Shown here one piece after another: positions 36,501-43,613 of a DNA stretch of 64,000 nucleotides; positions within the stretch are counted from its first letter, which is position 1; each line of letters opens with the position of its first letter. The position numbers and the translations under genes are program-made. The notes below the pieces were generated by a model. It had not been told where the DNA came from. It saw only the letters and a program-made list of their open reading frames with translations, and did not search any database. The stretch lies in the NCBI GenBank assembly GCA_900316665.1, contig ONDV01000004.1, positions 4,391 through 68,390 on the forward strand. Reading direction: 5' to 3'. This DNA comes from an uncultured Lachnospiraceae bacterium. GTDB taxonomy: Bacteria > Bacillota > Clostridia > Lachnospirales > Lachnospiraceae.

Positions 36501-36820
36501 CCGTAAAGAAAGGTTCTACTATAGTCACTCTTAAGGATTCCTTCCTAAATACGCTCTCTGCAGGCGATCATATAGTAGAATTCGAATATAAATACGGCAC
36601 GAAGAATCCCGTGAAAACCACCTTCCACATTCTTCCGAAGAAAGCTGCCGCAGGCACATCCGTAAAGGCAGAAACTCTTCCGAAGGCAACTGAAGCAAAA
36701 GGCAAATCACCAAAGACCGGATTCGGCTATACCCTGCCGGGAGAAGCAAGTCTTCTCTTTGGGCTGGCAGGAGCTGTAAGCTCGATGTTCCTTGGAATAA
36801 GGAGAAAGAAGAGAAGCTGA
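33554..36820 (+). CDS. Cell-wall-anchored coiled-coil protein with central CAP domain (SEC10/PgrA-like)
   Basis: A secreted surface protein of 1088 residues. Signal peptide at 1-33. A long Ala/Lys/Glu coiled coil spans about 60-360. A CAP (SCP) domain lies at about 366-575, with YSENWAGDFSMKSANKAWYD near 490 and TGHYLNMVDSEYTSAGMSAM near 547; a second coiled coil runs from about 595 to 930 and a beta-rich surface domain from about 940 to 1030. The C-terminus is the sortase signal SPKTG at 1052-1056, a hydrophobic helix and RRKKRS. Coiled coil plus CAP plus wall anchor is the layout of enterococcal surface-exclusion proteins (PrgA/Sec10), which reduce uptake of conjugative plasmids. Here no conjugation genes are near, so adhesion or shielding is equally possible. 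Monocistronic. Confidence 0.87.
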   Translation: MKKKVIQSVTIAAAAATLIGISPEMSAVVKADSAEDSKESKAEDSKETAVSLEEAYNNYIDAQTVYADALDQADYAKEQNETATKALTDQTASLDTAKKSYDETNKKAADELNEIKSGLEKQKTDSETAVYNAKKACENANASLTNIRKQSEDAKAAETSASTALTQSKTDLDAKAEAYNEANEAAKKAYDAADAAKKSYDEAKADLDQTTANYKDIDNALSKAEATKEEAKKALSNAKAAYDKASEDAKTAEENYKTESAKEDPAIIKAADEVKEKQATYDAAEKAYNEEKEKYDAAAKAVDEAKKALNASANAALNAKKDLDKANEAVNAAKKAYDDATAAYKNANDAYSKAVADATKNHTLSEAEETKLGQELLQELTGTTYDQWLNAMESSTDLKPLMTGNFYKKIDNALKISNLRTAAEGIADVTTYRKNETQRPVPSYMQILKVSPLKMWNTAFSNAFFEETNEAHFYSNHEPNNRPKDPSDYSENWAGDFSMKSANKAWYDEITIYQNALNDKTTYPDLNNDMTGYAIYEKYPALFHNTGHYLNMVDSEYTSAGMSAMDNHSAGTQRYWNGYVLQLGGADGTEMDVDSFISKIDGKIAEYKANHTTDVSSDSSVIAAKTAMDSADADVKKKEDALKAANTALKEAETKKANADADVKANTSDLSDKGTAKSKAKAALDNAASKKDAAGKDLNDAKSALTQKQEEKDKALKALKEKVDAAKADEDAKSKVFKDAETTLNSSEKKLEDLNALKKDGPAILKKKEDDTASLKVASDKASAFLTAANEKATAEKNAYDKAASDFKAKEEDYNEKKATADSAATELTKVENEVTNLTRTLETAKNTLAEVEKNIKEVSAASPENPTDNKLLDSYKKYVSAAKELKSNIDKGEARLTELKKDAELAKKTLEDASAALETATKEYAEAFAVYYPLAPDYKITTVEPSYTDGSSEGLTIKSDGDFDQFQALYIDNKLVDKSNYTVKKGSTIVTLKDSFLNTLSAGDHIVEFEYKYGTKNPVKTTFHILPKKAAAGTSVKAETLPKATEAKGKSPKTGFGYTLPGEASLLFGLAGAVSSMFLGIRRKKRS

Positions 36821-36839
36821 TGGGCGTCTCATTCTGAAA

Positions 36840-36873
36840 ATATCCCGTAACTCATGTTACGGGATATTTTTTT
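36840..36873 (+). terminator. Terminator of the surface protein gene
   Basis: ATATCCCGTAAC and GTTACGGGATAT form a perfect 12-bp stem with loop TCAT, followed by seven Ts, 20 bases after the stop codon. A standard intrinsic terminator on the plus strand. Confidence 0.95.
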
Positions 36874-36877
36874 GACC

Positions 36878-36973
36878 AAAAATCACTATGTTCGCCACCA
36901 CTGTGACATCTCTTGGCAAAAAGCAAATGAATCCTTCGCGACGAAGATTATCAAAAAAGCGGGAAGTTTTTTT
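36878..36973 (-). repeat. Dispersed gene-end repeat A, copy 2
   Basis: Positions 36893-36947 repeat positions 56-110 of the window nearly identically. Read on the minus strand, the element starts with AAAAAAACTTCCCGC about 25 bases after the GNAT stop codon, the same relation to a gene end as in the other copies. It ends abruptly near the surface protein terminator. Confidence 0.75.
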
Positions 36974-36998
36974 CAACTCATATCATTCGATGCTTTGC

Positions 36999-37481
36999 TT
37001 ATAGAATTTCTTCCAGACAGGTATACATGGTCTTCATTCCCATCGCCTCGTAGAAGGCTTTTGCCTTGTCGTTTCCTTCCCATACATGAAGCGTGACATT
37101 GTAGAAACCATTCTGCCTGCCAAAATCCGCTACGGCTTCATAGAGAGCGGAACCGGCATGCTTTCCCCGGCATTTCTCATCCACGCAGAGATCGTCTATA
37201 TAGATGGTCTTCATCTTCGTTCTGATCGCGTCGTCTGTTTTCGTAAGTTCTGTCATGCAGTAGCCGACCAGAGCGCCGCTCTTAGCGTCTATGGCGCAAA
37301 ATACCGGTCTCTCCGGGTCATTAATAATCTCTTCCAGGTCGCTTTCAGAGTATTTTCTTCCAATCTTAAAAAGATCCGGTCTGATATCATGATGAATCCT
37401 GTTTACCTGTCCCAGGAGTTCCCCGATCCTCGGAATATCTTTCTTCTCGGCTTTTCTAATTATCAGATTATTATTTTCCAT
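36999..37481 (-). CDS. GNAT-family N-acetyltransferase
   Basis: A 160-residue acetyltransferase. The acetyl-CoA loop is CRGKHAGSALYEAVADFGRQ after the beta-4 strand IYIDDLCVDEK; NVTLHVWEGNDKAKAFYEAM is the C-terminal motif B. The ATG at 37481 is preceded by AAAGGA; a frame opening five codons earlier is less likely. Substrate unknown. Confidence 0.88.
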   Translation of the reverse strand: MENNNLIIRKAEKKDIPRIGELLGQVNRIHHDIRPDLFKIGRKYSESDLEEIINDPERPVFCAIDAKSGALVGYCMTELTKTDDAIRTKMKTIYIDDLCVDEKCRGKHAGSALYEAVADFGRQNGFYNVTLHVWEGNDKAKAFYEAMGMKTMYTCLEEIL

Positions 37482-37530
37482 GATCAATCCTTTCATATAA
37501 ATTTACATTGCGAATTATCTGATTTTTCCC

Positions 37531-37594
37531 AGAGTGGCAAAATGCAATTTTGACACTCTTCTGTGATTACTCATGGCGGCAGAATTTTGACACT
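37531..37594. repeat. Hairpin and 12-base direct repeat between GNAT and DUF218
   Basis: AATTTTGACACT occurs at 37546-37557 and 37583-37594, 37 bases apart. The first copy is one arm of the hairpin AGAGTGGCAAAAT-GCA-ATTTTGACACTCT (one mismatch, 37531-37559). It could end the DUF218 transcript or bind a regulator of the downstream gene; nothing decides between them. Confidence 0.5.
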
Positions 37595-37598
37595 GTGA

Positions 37599-38339
37599 TC
37601 ATATGTTCCCAACTGCCAGATCTTTCAGGATAGCAATCTCTTCCCTGAACACATTATTAAGAAGATATACCGGGCGAGACGGAGCCGGCAGACCAGTCAG
37701 GTTTTTATAACCCAGATGCCGGGCAATAAGGCAGCTTCTCTTTACATGGAAGTTATTGGTAACTATTCCTATTTTGTTATTTTCAAGATCAAGTAATTTC
37801 CCGCTGAACCGCAGATTTTCGGATGTATTCTTGGATTCAGACTCTGCTACTATCCTGTCGGCGCTGATCCCGGATCTGACCAGATATCTTTTCATGAAAT
37901 CGCCCTCGGGCTCAGGCTCATTAAACCCTTGCCCGCCGCTTGTTATACATCTTGTATCAGGATGAGCTTTCAAGTATGAAGCTGCTGTATCAAGCCGCAT
38001 CTTCAGCACATGGGATGGTCCGTCTGGCCTGATTTGCGCCCCAAGCACTATTATGACATCAAGATCCTTGGACTCATGTTTCTTAAATCCGGAAAATACA
38101 AAGGCCGTCAGAAAAATAACAAGTGAGGCAAGGCCTATTAAAAGAATAAAAAGAGACTTTTTTAAAAACGCCGGAAGTCCTGCGAACCATCCGTATCTTT
38201 TCCCGATTCCAAGCGCAATAAGCATGACACCCAGTAAAAGCCATACAATAAAAAACAGACTGCCTGATCTGGCTGTAGCAATGAAGATGCCATAAAACAC
38301 TGATAAAAGACCTGCAGCAATTAAAATGAAGGCAAGCAT
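37599..38339 (-). CDS. DUF218 (ElyC/SanA/YdcF) family membrane protein
   Basis: A 246-residue protein with three hydrophobic segments in the first 90 residues and then an extracytoplasmic DUF218 domain. DVIIVLGAQIRPDGPS, RCITSGGQGFNEPE, ADRIVAESESKNTSENLRF and IVTNNFHVKRS are the conserved blocks. Relatives affect envelope integrity and lipid-carrier recycling in enterobacteria; the biochemical activity is not settled. Confidence 0.88.
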   Translation of the reverse strand: MLAFILIAAGLLSVFYGIFIATARSGSLFFIVWLLLGVMLIALGIGKRYGWFAGLPAFLKKSLFILLIGLASLVIFLTAFVFSGFKKHESKDLDVIIVLGAQIRPDGPSHVLKMRLDTAASYLKAHPDTRCITSGGQGFNEPEPEGDFMKRYLVRSGISADRIVAESESKNTSENLRFSGKLLDLENNKIGIVTNNFHVKRSCLIARHLGYKNLTGLPAPSRPVYLLNNVFREEIAILKDLAVGNI

Positions 38340-38403
38340 TTTCTATTCTCCCGTGTCAGTTCAAACTTTTTAAATGTAGTTTTATACAGCAATTATATTA
38401 TAC

Positions 38404-38496
38404 AAAAAAACTCCCCGGTTGTCCTGAGGTGTAATAAGTCGTATATGATTGTCCAAAGATGTAATACGTTGTGAAACGATTATCTCTTTGAGAACT
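38404..38496 (-). repeat. Duplicated rpsI 3' end and terminator (left copy)
   Basis: This stretch matches 40042-40139: the last five sense codons of rpsI (FSKR then stop in the same phase) plus about 75 bases downstream, with four substitutions and a decayed first hairpin arm. Together the two copies flank the AAA ATPase gene. Upstream of the copied codons (38497-38617) the sequence is unrelated to rpsI, so this is a fragment and not a gene. Confidence 0.88.
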
Positions 38497-38617
38497 TTTT
38501 CATTGCCTTAAGTGCCTTGTTTTGGGCATTTGTAAGTTGAGTTGCTGTTTACCTGCTGCGTACGGTAGAAAGCTCAGGGCTGCTGTATGCTGCTGGTGGC
38601 AACACAAAGTCATTCTA
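38497..38617. other. Non-coding remnant between repeat C and the ATPase stop codon
   Basis: No open frame with a ribosome binding site is present. On the minus strand a 16-codon frame runs into the copied rpsI codons (ending MKKFSKR), which looks like a junction artefact. I see no hairpin with a U tract here. Confidence 0.4.
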
Positions 38618-39925
38618 CTACTTTATATATTTCAATAAAAAATCAGTAATCCCTATAATTATGAATCCATTCTCATCTAGTGTTTCACCAATAGGTCTAT
38701 TAACAACAAGTACCTTTTGTACTTGGTCATTCAGCTTAAAATATGGTCGTATTTCTCTTTCTCTTGTTTCTGCATTAGAGATATCAGCAGTTACCTGTAT
38801 ATATAGAGATCTAAGCCCTTTTGTGGCGTAAAAATCCACTTCATTATTTTTTCTTATTGATTTTCCATTTTTATCTTTTTCAACAGTGTCAAAAGCACCG
38901 ACATTAACAGAATAATCATTATAACAAAGTTCATTATAAACAATGTTTTCAAGCATTTGTCCTTCATCAGGAAATGCGAAATTAAGTCTTGCATTGCGCA
39001 ATCCAGTATCTATAAAATAATACTTTCTGAGCGCACCGATTTCTTTCCTTCCTTTTAAATCATAGCGTTTTGCCTCACGCAAAAGGAAAGCATCTTTAAA
39101 GTAACTAATATAGTTTTCAACTGTCTGTTTATCGATATTTTCATGTCTAACACTTTCAAATGTATTGGCTATTTTTTCTGAATTAAGCAGCGAGCCTGTT
39201 GAAGAACTAATAATATTACAGAGTTCATCCAAGGCCTCTCCTTTTTTCAATTGATTTCTTTCAACAATATCAGCGAAATATGTCGTAGCGAACAAGCTCT
39301 TTAGATATTCTTTTCTCTCTTCGTCACTTTTTAATACAGCTAACGGCATTCCACCGTATTGCATATATGTATATATTGCTTCAGTTGCTGATCCTCTGAC
39401 ATATCCATAATATTCTTCAAATGACAGTGGAGACAGCTTTATGTTTGTTGCTTTATCTCTAAATTCAGTAACAATATCTGAAGACAACATTTTAGAATTT
39501 GATCCCGTCACATATAAATCTATATTCTTTTCTCTTGATAGCCCAAGTACAACATCAACGAATGATATTACCTCAGTATCATTAGCATCTGCTAAAACAT
39601 GTTTGCCGTCAGTGAAATTAGGATTGATTATAGAATATACCTTCTGTATCTCATCAATAAATACATAAAAATTTTCATTTTCCTTGCATCTTTCCCTTAT
39701 ATACGCTCCTAGCTCCAAAGGATCACGATACTTACTATTTTTATCATCATCTAATTCCATGATAATTATCCTATTTTCTGGGACGTTCTCCGAAAGCAAG
39801 TATTCTCTATAAATCTCTTTAAGAAGAAAAGATTTTCCACATCTTCTTACGCCTGTTATAACTTTCGGAAATCCATTATTTTTAGCATTAATCAACTGAT
39901 TTAGATATCTATCTCGTTTTATCAT
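38618..39925 (-). CDS. AAA-family ATPase with DUF4143 C-terminal domain
   Basis: A 435-residue protein of the AAA_14/DUF4143 group. Walker A is VITGVRRCGKSFLLKE at about 20-35, Walker B is FYVFIDEIQKV, and sensor LYVTGSNSKML follows. The C-terminal half (NEVDFYATKGLRSLYIQVTA) resembles a PD-(D/E)xK-type fold with E, D and Q residues in place. Function is unproven. It is visibly richer in A+T than its neighbours and lies between duplicated rpsI terminators, so it was probably acquired. Its promoter is bracketed by two identical palindromes. Confidence 0.88.
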   Translation of the reverse strand: MIKRDRYLNQLINAKNNGFPKVITGVRRCGKSFLLKEIYREYLLSENVPENRIIIMELDDDKNSKYRDPLELGAYIRERCKENENFYVFIDEIQKVYSIINPNFTDGKHVLADANDTEVISFVDVVLGLSREKNIDLYVTGSNSKMLSSDIVTEFRDKATNIKLSPLSFEEYYGYVRGSATEAIYTYMQYGGMPLAVLKSDEERKEYLKSLFATTYFADIVERNQLKKGEALDELCNIISSSTGSLLNSEKIANTFESVRHENIDKQTVENYISYFKDAFLLREAKRYDLKGRKEIGALRKYYFIDTGLRNARLNFAFPDEGQMLENIVYNELCYNDYSVNVGAFDTVEKDKNGKSIRKNNEVDFYATKGLRSLYIQVTADISNAETREREIRPYFKLNDQVQKVLVVNRPIGETLDENGFIIIGITDFLLKYIK

Positions 39926-39939
39926 ATAATCTCCTAAAT

Positions 39940-40016
39940 TGTAGAATTCTACATTTTTATCAATTACATATTACCACTTCGCATTATCTTAATCAACAAA
40001 GTTGTAGAATTCTACA
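39940..40016 (-). promoter_or_regulatory. Promoter of the AAA ATPase bracketed by twin 14-bp palindromes
   Basis: TGTAGAATTCTACA, a perfect palindrome, occurs at 39940-39953 (leader) and 40003-40016 (upstream). Between them on the minus strand lie -35 TTGATT (39991-39996), 17 bases, and -10 TAATAT (39968-39973). This is the arrangement of a tightly repressed, autoregulated promoter; the DNA-binding protein is not identified. Confidence 0.72.
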
Positions 40017-40041
40017 CTTTTAGCGATTATCATAATTCAAT

Positions 40042-40139
40042 AAAAAAACACCCCAGGACAGATGTCCTGAGGTGCAATAAGTCGTATATAATTGTCCAAA
40101 GACGTAATACGTTGTAAAACGATTATCTCTTTGAGAACT
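40042..40139 (-). terminator. rpsI terminator (original copy of the duplicated segment)
   Basis: CACCTCAGGACA and TGTCCTGGGGTG (40049-40074) form a stem with one mismatch and a two-base loop, followed on the minus strand by seven Ts. It begins about 50 bases after the rpsI stop codon. The whole segment is repeated at 38404-38496. Confidence 0.9.
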
Positions 40140-40515
40140 GAGGTGCTCTACGAGCTTTCTTGAGACCGTATTTCTTACGTTCCTTCATACGAGGATCACG
40201 TGTGAGAAATCCCTCAGCCTTGAGTGTCGGACGGAAATCCTTATCCACTTCAAGAAGCGCACGGGAGAGACCGTGACGGATAGCACCTGCCTGACCGGCA
40301 AAGCCGCCGCCCTTTACAGTAGCTATTACATCATATCTGTCAGTTGTATTTGTCACAACGAGAGGCTGGCGCACAATAGTCTTCAGCGTGTCCAGCGGAA
40401 GATATTCATCGATGTCCTTATTATTGATTGTGATCTTGCCTGTGCCGGGAACGACGTATACTCTTGCAACAGAGGACTTCCTTCTACCGGTTCCGTAAAA
40501 TTTGTTATCAGCCAA
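40123..40515 (-). CDS. rpsI: 30S ribosomal protein S9
   Basis: Ribosomal protein of 130 residues with the N-terminal [38 protein letters not shown] and the invariant C-terminal tail ending FSKR, which reaches the P-site tRNA. It follows rplM by 23 bases in the usual order. The end of the gene is where an AAA ATPase cassette has been inserted without damaging the coding sequence. Confidence 0.98.
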   Translation of the reverse strand: MADNKFYGTGRRKSSVARVYVVPGTGKITINNKDIDEYLPLDTLKTIVRQPLVVTNTTDRYDVIATVKGGGFAGQAGAIRHGLSRALLEVDKDFRPTLKAEGFLTRDPRMKERKKYGLKKARRAPQFSKR

Positions 40516-40538
40516 TGTTAGATAACCTCCTCACTGGA

Positions 40539-40973
40539 TTATAAAGTATATGCTTCCGGCTTCTGAGCAGCATGCTTGTGATCCGGTCCAGCATAGACGA
40601 AAAGTTTCTTATACATCTGTCTGCCGAGCTTGCCCTTAGGGAGCATTCCCTTGACAGCCATTTCGATGACTCTCTCCGGGTGATTCTGGAGCATCTCACG
40701 AAGAGTAGCGGACTTGAGTCCTCCTACATAATCAGAGTGACGATAATAAACCTTCTGATCGAGTTTCTTGCCGGTCACTTTGATCTTCTCTGCATTTACC
40801 ACGATAACGTAGTCGCCGAGGTCTTCATTGGGAGTGAAGACAGGCTTTTTCTTGCCTCTGATAATGGCAGCGGCTTCTGATGCCAGACGACCGAGTGTCT
40901 GTCCGTCTGCATCAATGACATACCACTTCTTCTCAACCTCAGCCGGGTTGGGCATATAAGTAGAATTGTTCAT
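40539..40973 (-). CDS. rplM: 50S ribosomal protein L13
   Basis: Ribosomal protein of 144 residues; [37 protein letters not shown] and [12 protein letters not shown] are canonical. The ATG at 40973 has AGGAGG seven bases upstream; the frame open to 41054 covers the leader and is not translated. Expression comes from a near-perfect promoter and a structured leader of about 120 bases. Confidence 0.98.
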   Translation of the reverse strand: MNNSTYMPNPAEVEKKWYVIDADGQTLGRLASEAAAIIRGKKKPVFTPNEDLGDYVIVVNAEKIKVTGKKLDQKVYYRHSDYVGGLKSATLREMLQNHPERVIEMAVKGMLPKGKLGRQMYKKLFVYAGPDHKHAAQKPEAYTL

Positions 40974-41094
40974 TACGGTTCCTCCTGAAAAAATAATGCC
41001 GGCTGTCTCTGCCTGTACCGTAGCAGCCCAGCCTGTATATACTGAAAAGCACACCTCGGGGCTATTGAAGTGTACTATTCAAAACCACATCAGC
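40974..41094 (-). ncRNA. Structured leader of rplM-rpsI (L13-leader candidate)
   Basis: The 5' untranslated region predicted from the promoter is about 120 bases long. It contains pairable arms AGCCC / GGGCT and GGCTG / CAGCC, the latter ending close to the AGGAGG site. In low-GC Gram-positives the rplM transcript often has such a leader through which L13 represses its own synthesis. I recognise position and pairing potential, not a confirmed family match. Confidence 0.45.
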
Positions 41095-41100
41095 CGTTAT

Positions 41101-41129
41101 ATTATATTACGGCATTGCTGCTGTGTCAA
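41101..41129 (-). promoter_or_regulatory. Consensus sigma-A promoter of rplM-rpsI
   Basis: Minus strand: TTGACA (41124-41129), exactly 17 bases, TATAAT (41101-41106). Both hexamers are perfect consensus. It lies between the truA stop codon and rplM. Confidence 0.95.
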
Positions 41130-41140
41130 CAGGATAAATT

Positions 41141-41932
41141 TCACTCCTGTTTCCTCTCGAATTTCGTCCCCATCAGGAATAGTCCCTGCGGCGGCACCGT
41201 CGGTCCCGCCAGTCTCCTGTCTTTACCCGCCAGTATTTCCGGCACCGATGAAGGGGCGATTCTTCCCCGGCCGGCATCAATAAGTGTGCCTGATATGATC
41301 CTTACCATATTGTATAAAAATCCATTACCTGTCACTCTTATGGTTATATACCGTCTGGCACCGTCCGGCAGCGACATATCCCCTTTATCGGAGATGATAG
41401 TCTTTTCTGATACATTCAGACTATAGACGGTTCTGACACGCGATGTCACTTGCGCCTTCGGAGATGAGAAACTGGTAAAATCATGCTCTCCCACAAGATA
41501 CTCCCCTGCTCTTCTCATCCTCTCAGTATCAAGATCAATATGCATGTGATACATGTATCGTTTTTCCGTGGGATAAACGTATCTGGCACATACGATCCTG
41601 TATTCGTAGGTCTTTCTTGACGGAATGGCGTGCGGGCTGAAATCATCTGCCACGGCATCCGACGACATAACCGTAATGTCATCCGGAAGCCTCGTATTCA
41701 AAGCCGGAGCTATGCTTTCCGGACGCATCCTGGTATCAATGTCAAAGACTACAGGATTGCCGTAGGAATGAACACCTGAATCAGTTCTGCTGCCTCCTGT
41801 CATATGAACAGGACATCCGAACAGATCTGACGCTGCAGCTTCGAGACAAGCCTGTATCGTCCTTCCCTTTGGCTGGATCTGATAGCCGAAATATTCAGTT
41901 CCGTCGTAAGCAACTCTGAGCAGTATCCTCAT
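41141..41932 (-). CDS. truA: tRNA pseudouridine(38-40) synthase
   Basis: Makes pseudouridine at positions 38-40 of the anticodon arm. The 263-residue protein has LLRVAYDGTEYFGYQIQP at the start, the catalytic Asp in TGGSRTDSGVHSYGN, and RVTGNGFLYNMVRIISGTL. It follows ecfT directly (stop at 41933) and precedes rplM, the conserved Firmicute order. Confidence 0.96.
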   Translation of the reverse strand: MRILLRVAYDGTEYFGYQIQPKGRTIQACLEAAASDLFGCPVHMTGGSRTDSGVHSYGNPVVFDIDTRMRPESIAPALNTRLPDDITVMSSDAVADDFSPHAIPSRKTYEYRIVCARYVYPTEKRYMYHMHIDLDTERMRRAGEYLVGEHDFTSFSSPKAQVTSRVRTVYSLNVSEKTIISDKGDMSLPDGARRYITIRVTGNGFLYNMVRIISGTLIDAGRGRIAPSSVPEILAGKDRRLAGPTVPPQGLFLMGTKFERKQE

Positions 41933-42736
41933 CTAGACCATAAAACGGCTTATTAATATCACGGCAGCCAGAAAAAGCGCCATGAAAAGATAAGAAATGC
42001 CGTCCCTCCGAGCGTATTTCAGCGGTTTCATCTTAGTCCTTCCGCTGCCCCCATTATAGCATCTGGCCTCCATCGCCAGCGCCAGGTCATTTGCCCGCCT
42101 GAAAGCGCTGACAAAAAGAGGGACAAGAATGGGCACCATAGCCTTAGCGCGCCTTATGATATTTCCAGACTCAAAATCAGCGCCACGCGCCATCTGCGCC
42201 TTCATTATCTTGTCAGTCTCTTCAGCGAGAATAGGAATAAAGCGAAGAGCGATCGACATCATCATTGCGATCTCATGTACCGGAACCTTCAGATATGTCA
42301 GAAACCTGAGGCCTTTCTCCAGTCCGTCAGTCAGCTGATTCGGCGTGGTCGTCAGAGTCATCAGGGATGTGCCTATGATAAGAAGCACCATCCTTACTGT
42401 CATCAGGACCGCATTCTTTAATCCCTCGTAAGTGATATTAAATATCCCATAGTGCCAGATGGACTTCCCCGGAGTCAGAAAGAGATTAAAAGCTCCCGCG
42501 AACAAAAGCAGAAGAATTATTCCCCGAAGTCCCCTGACCATAAAAGAAAACGGGACCCGTGACAGGAGAATAAGGATGACAAGACCTGCCGTCACAAGAC
42601 AAAAAGTCTGCCATGAATTGGCAACGAAAAGCATAATAATAAAAATAAGTGTCCCCATCAGCTTCGTCCTGGGATCCAGTCTGTGAAGAACCGAATCCGC
42701 CGGATAATATTGTCCCAGTGTTATATCCTTGAACAT
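41933..42736 (-). CDS. ecfT: ECF transporter T component
   Basis: Membrane scaffold of the group II energy-coupling factor module, 267 residues with about five TM helices. The two coupling-helix motifs that contact the ATPases are visible as AQMARGADFES and AMEARCYNG. It serves several vitamin-specific S components encoded elsewhere. It is co-transcribed with ecfA1 and ecfA2. Confidence 0.95.
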   Translation of the reverse strand: MFKDITLGQYYPADSVLHRLDPRTKLMGTLIFIIMLFVANSWQTFCLVTAGLVILILLSRVPFSFMVRGLRGIILLLLFAGAFNLFLTPGKSIWHYGIFNITYEGLKNAVLMTVRMVLLIIGTSLMTLTTTPNQLTDGLEKGLRFLTYLKVPVHEIAMMMSIALRFIPILAEETDKIMKAQMARGADFESGNIIRRAKAMVPILVPLFVSAFRRANDLALAMEARCYNGGSGRTKMKPLKYARRDGISYLFMALFLAAVILISRFMV

Positions 42737-42737
42737 C

Positions 42738-43598
42738 TCATCTCACCCCGGCAGCTCCCGCCGCCTTTAGAATTTCTTCTTCTGCCTCCTCTACGGTCGT
42801 GGCATCATCACTTACAGGAAAACCCATAGATTTCAAATCATGCATAAGATATGTAACTTCCGGCACTGCCAGTCCCATCTCCTCCAGCTCCTTCAGATGC
42901 CTGAAGACTTTTTTCGGAACGTCGTCATATTTAATTTTCCCTTTATCTACAACGATGATCCTGTCCACATAATTAGCCACATCCTCCATGGAATGAGAGA
43001 CCAGGATAATTGTCTCTCCGCGTCTTTTGTGGAGGTCTTTTATCAATTCAAGCACATCGTGTCTGCCGGCAGGATCCAGTCCGGCGGTCGGTTCATCAAG
43101 TATCAGAACAGCAGGTTTCATGGCAAGCACTCCCGCAATAGCGACTCTTCGCTTTTGTCCGCCGGACAGCTCGAAAGGTGAAGAATCACAGCATTCTTCA
43201 GGAAGGCCTACTGCTCTTATCGCTTCATAGGCGCGAAGCGATATTTCTTTTTTATCCAATCCCTGATTCTTTGGTCCGAAGCAGACATCATCATATACCG
43301 TCGTCTCAAAGAGCTGGTTTTCAGGGTACTGAAATACCATGCCCACCTGGGTTCTCAGATCCTTCAGGTCAAAATCCCTGTCGTATATATTCTGCCCGTT
43401 GTAATAGATCGATCCGGACGTCGCCTTGATAAGTCCGTTCAGATGCTGGACAAGCGTCGACTTGCCTGACCCGGTATGACCTATGATTCCCACAAATTCT
43501 CCGTCATCGATCTTCAGATCAATATCGGAAAGAGCCGTAGTCTCATAAGAAGTACCGGGATTATATTTATATGTCACATGATCAAGAATTATTGACAT
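42738..43598 (-). CDS. ecfA2: ECF transporter ATPase 2
   Basis: ATPase of 286 residues. Walker A is GHTGSGKSTL, the signature is LSGGQKRRVAIAGVL and Walker B is VLILDEPTAGLDP; the C-terminal domain is typical of EcfA'. The ATG at 43598 with GAGGAAG before it is preferred over a GTG at 43610. It pairs with EcfA1 to form the heterodimeric motor. Confidence 0.94.
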   Translation of the reverse strand: MSIILDHVTYKYNPGTSYETTALSDIDLKIDDGEFVGIIGHTGSGKSTLVQHLNGLIKATSGSIYYNGQNIYDRDFDLKDLRTQVGMVFQYPENQLFETTVYDDVCFGPKNQGLDKKEISLRAYEAIRAVGLPEECCDSSPFELSGGQKRRVAIAGVLAMKPAVLILDEPTAGLDPAGRHDVLELIKDLHKRRGETIILVSHSMEDVANYVDRIIVVDKGKIKYDDVPKKVFRHLKELEEMGLAVPEVTYLMHDLKSMGFPVSDDATTVEEAEEEILKAAGAAGVR

Positions 43599-43613
43599 AT
43601 TCTTCCTCACTTC

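Noticed and set aside
38497..38617. A decayed ribosomal protein gene in front of the copied rpsI tail
   Set aside because: Only the last codons match rpsI; the preceding sequence shows no S9 similarity, and an in-frame stop lies 21 codons upstream.
40974..41054. N-terminal extension of L13 (27 extra residues)
   Set aside because: It would translate through the AGGAGG site and the structured leader. The standard L13 start has a perfect ribosome binding site.
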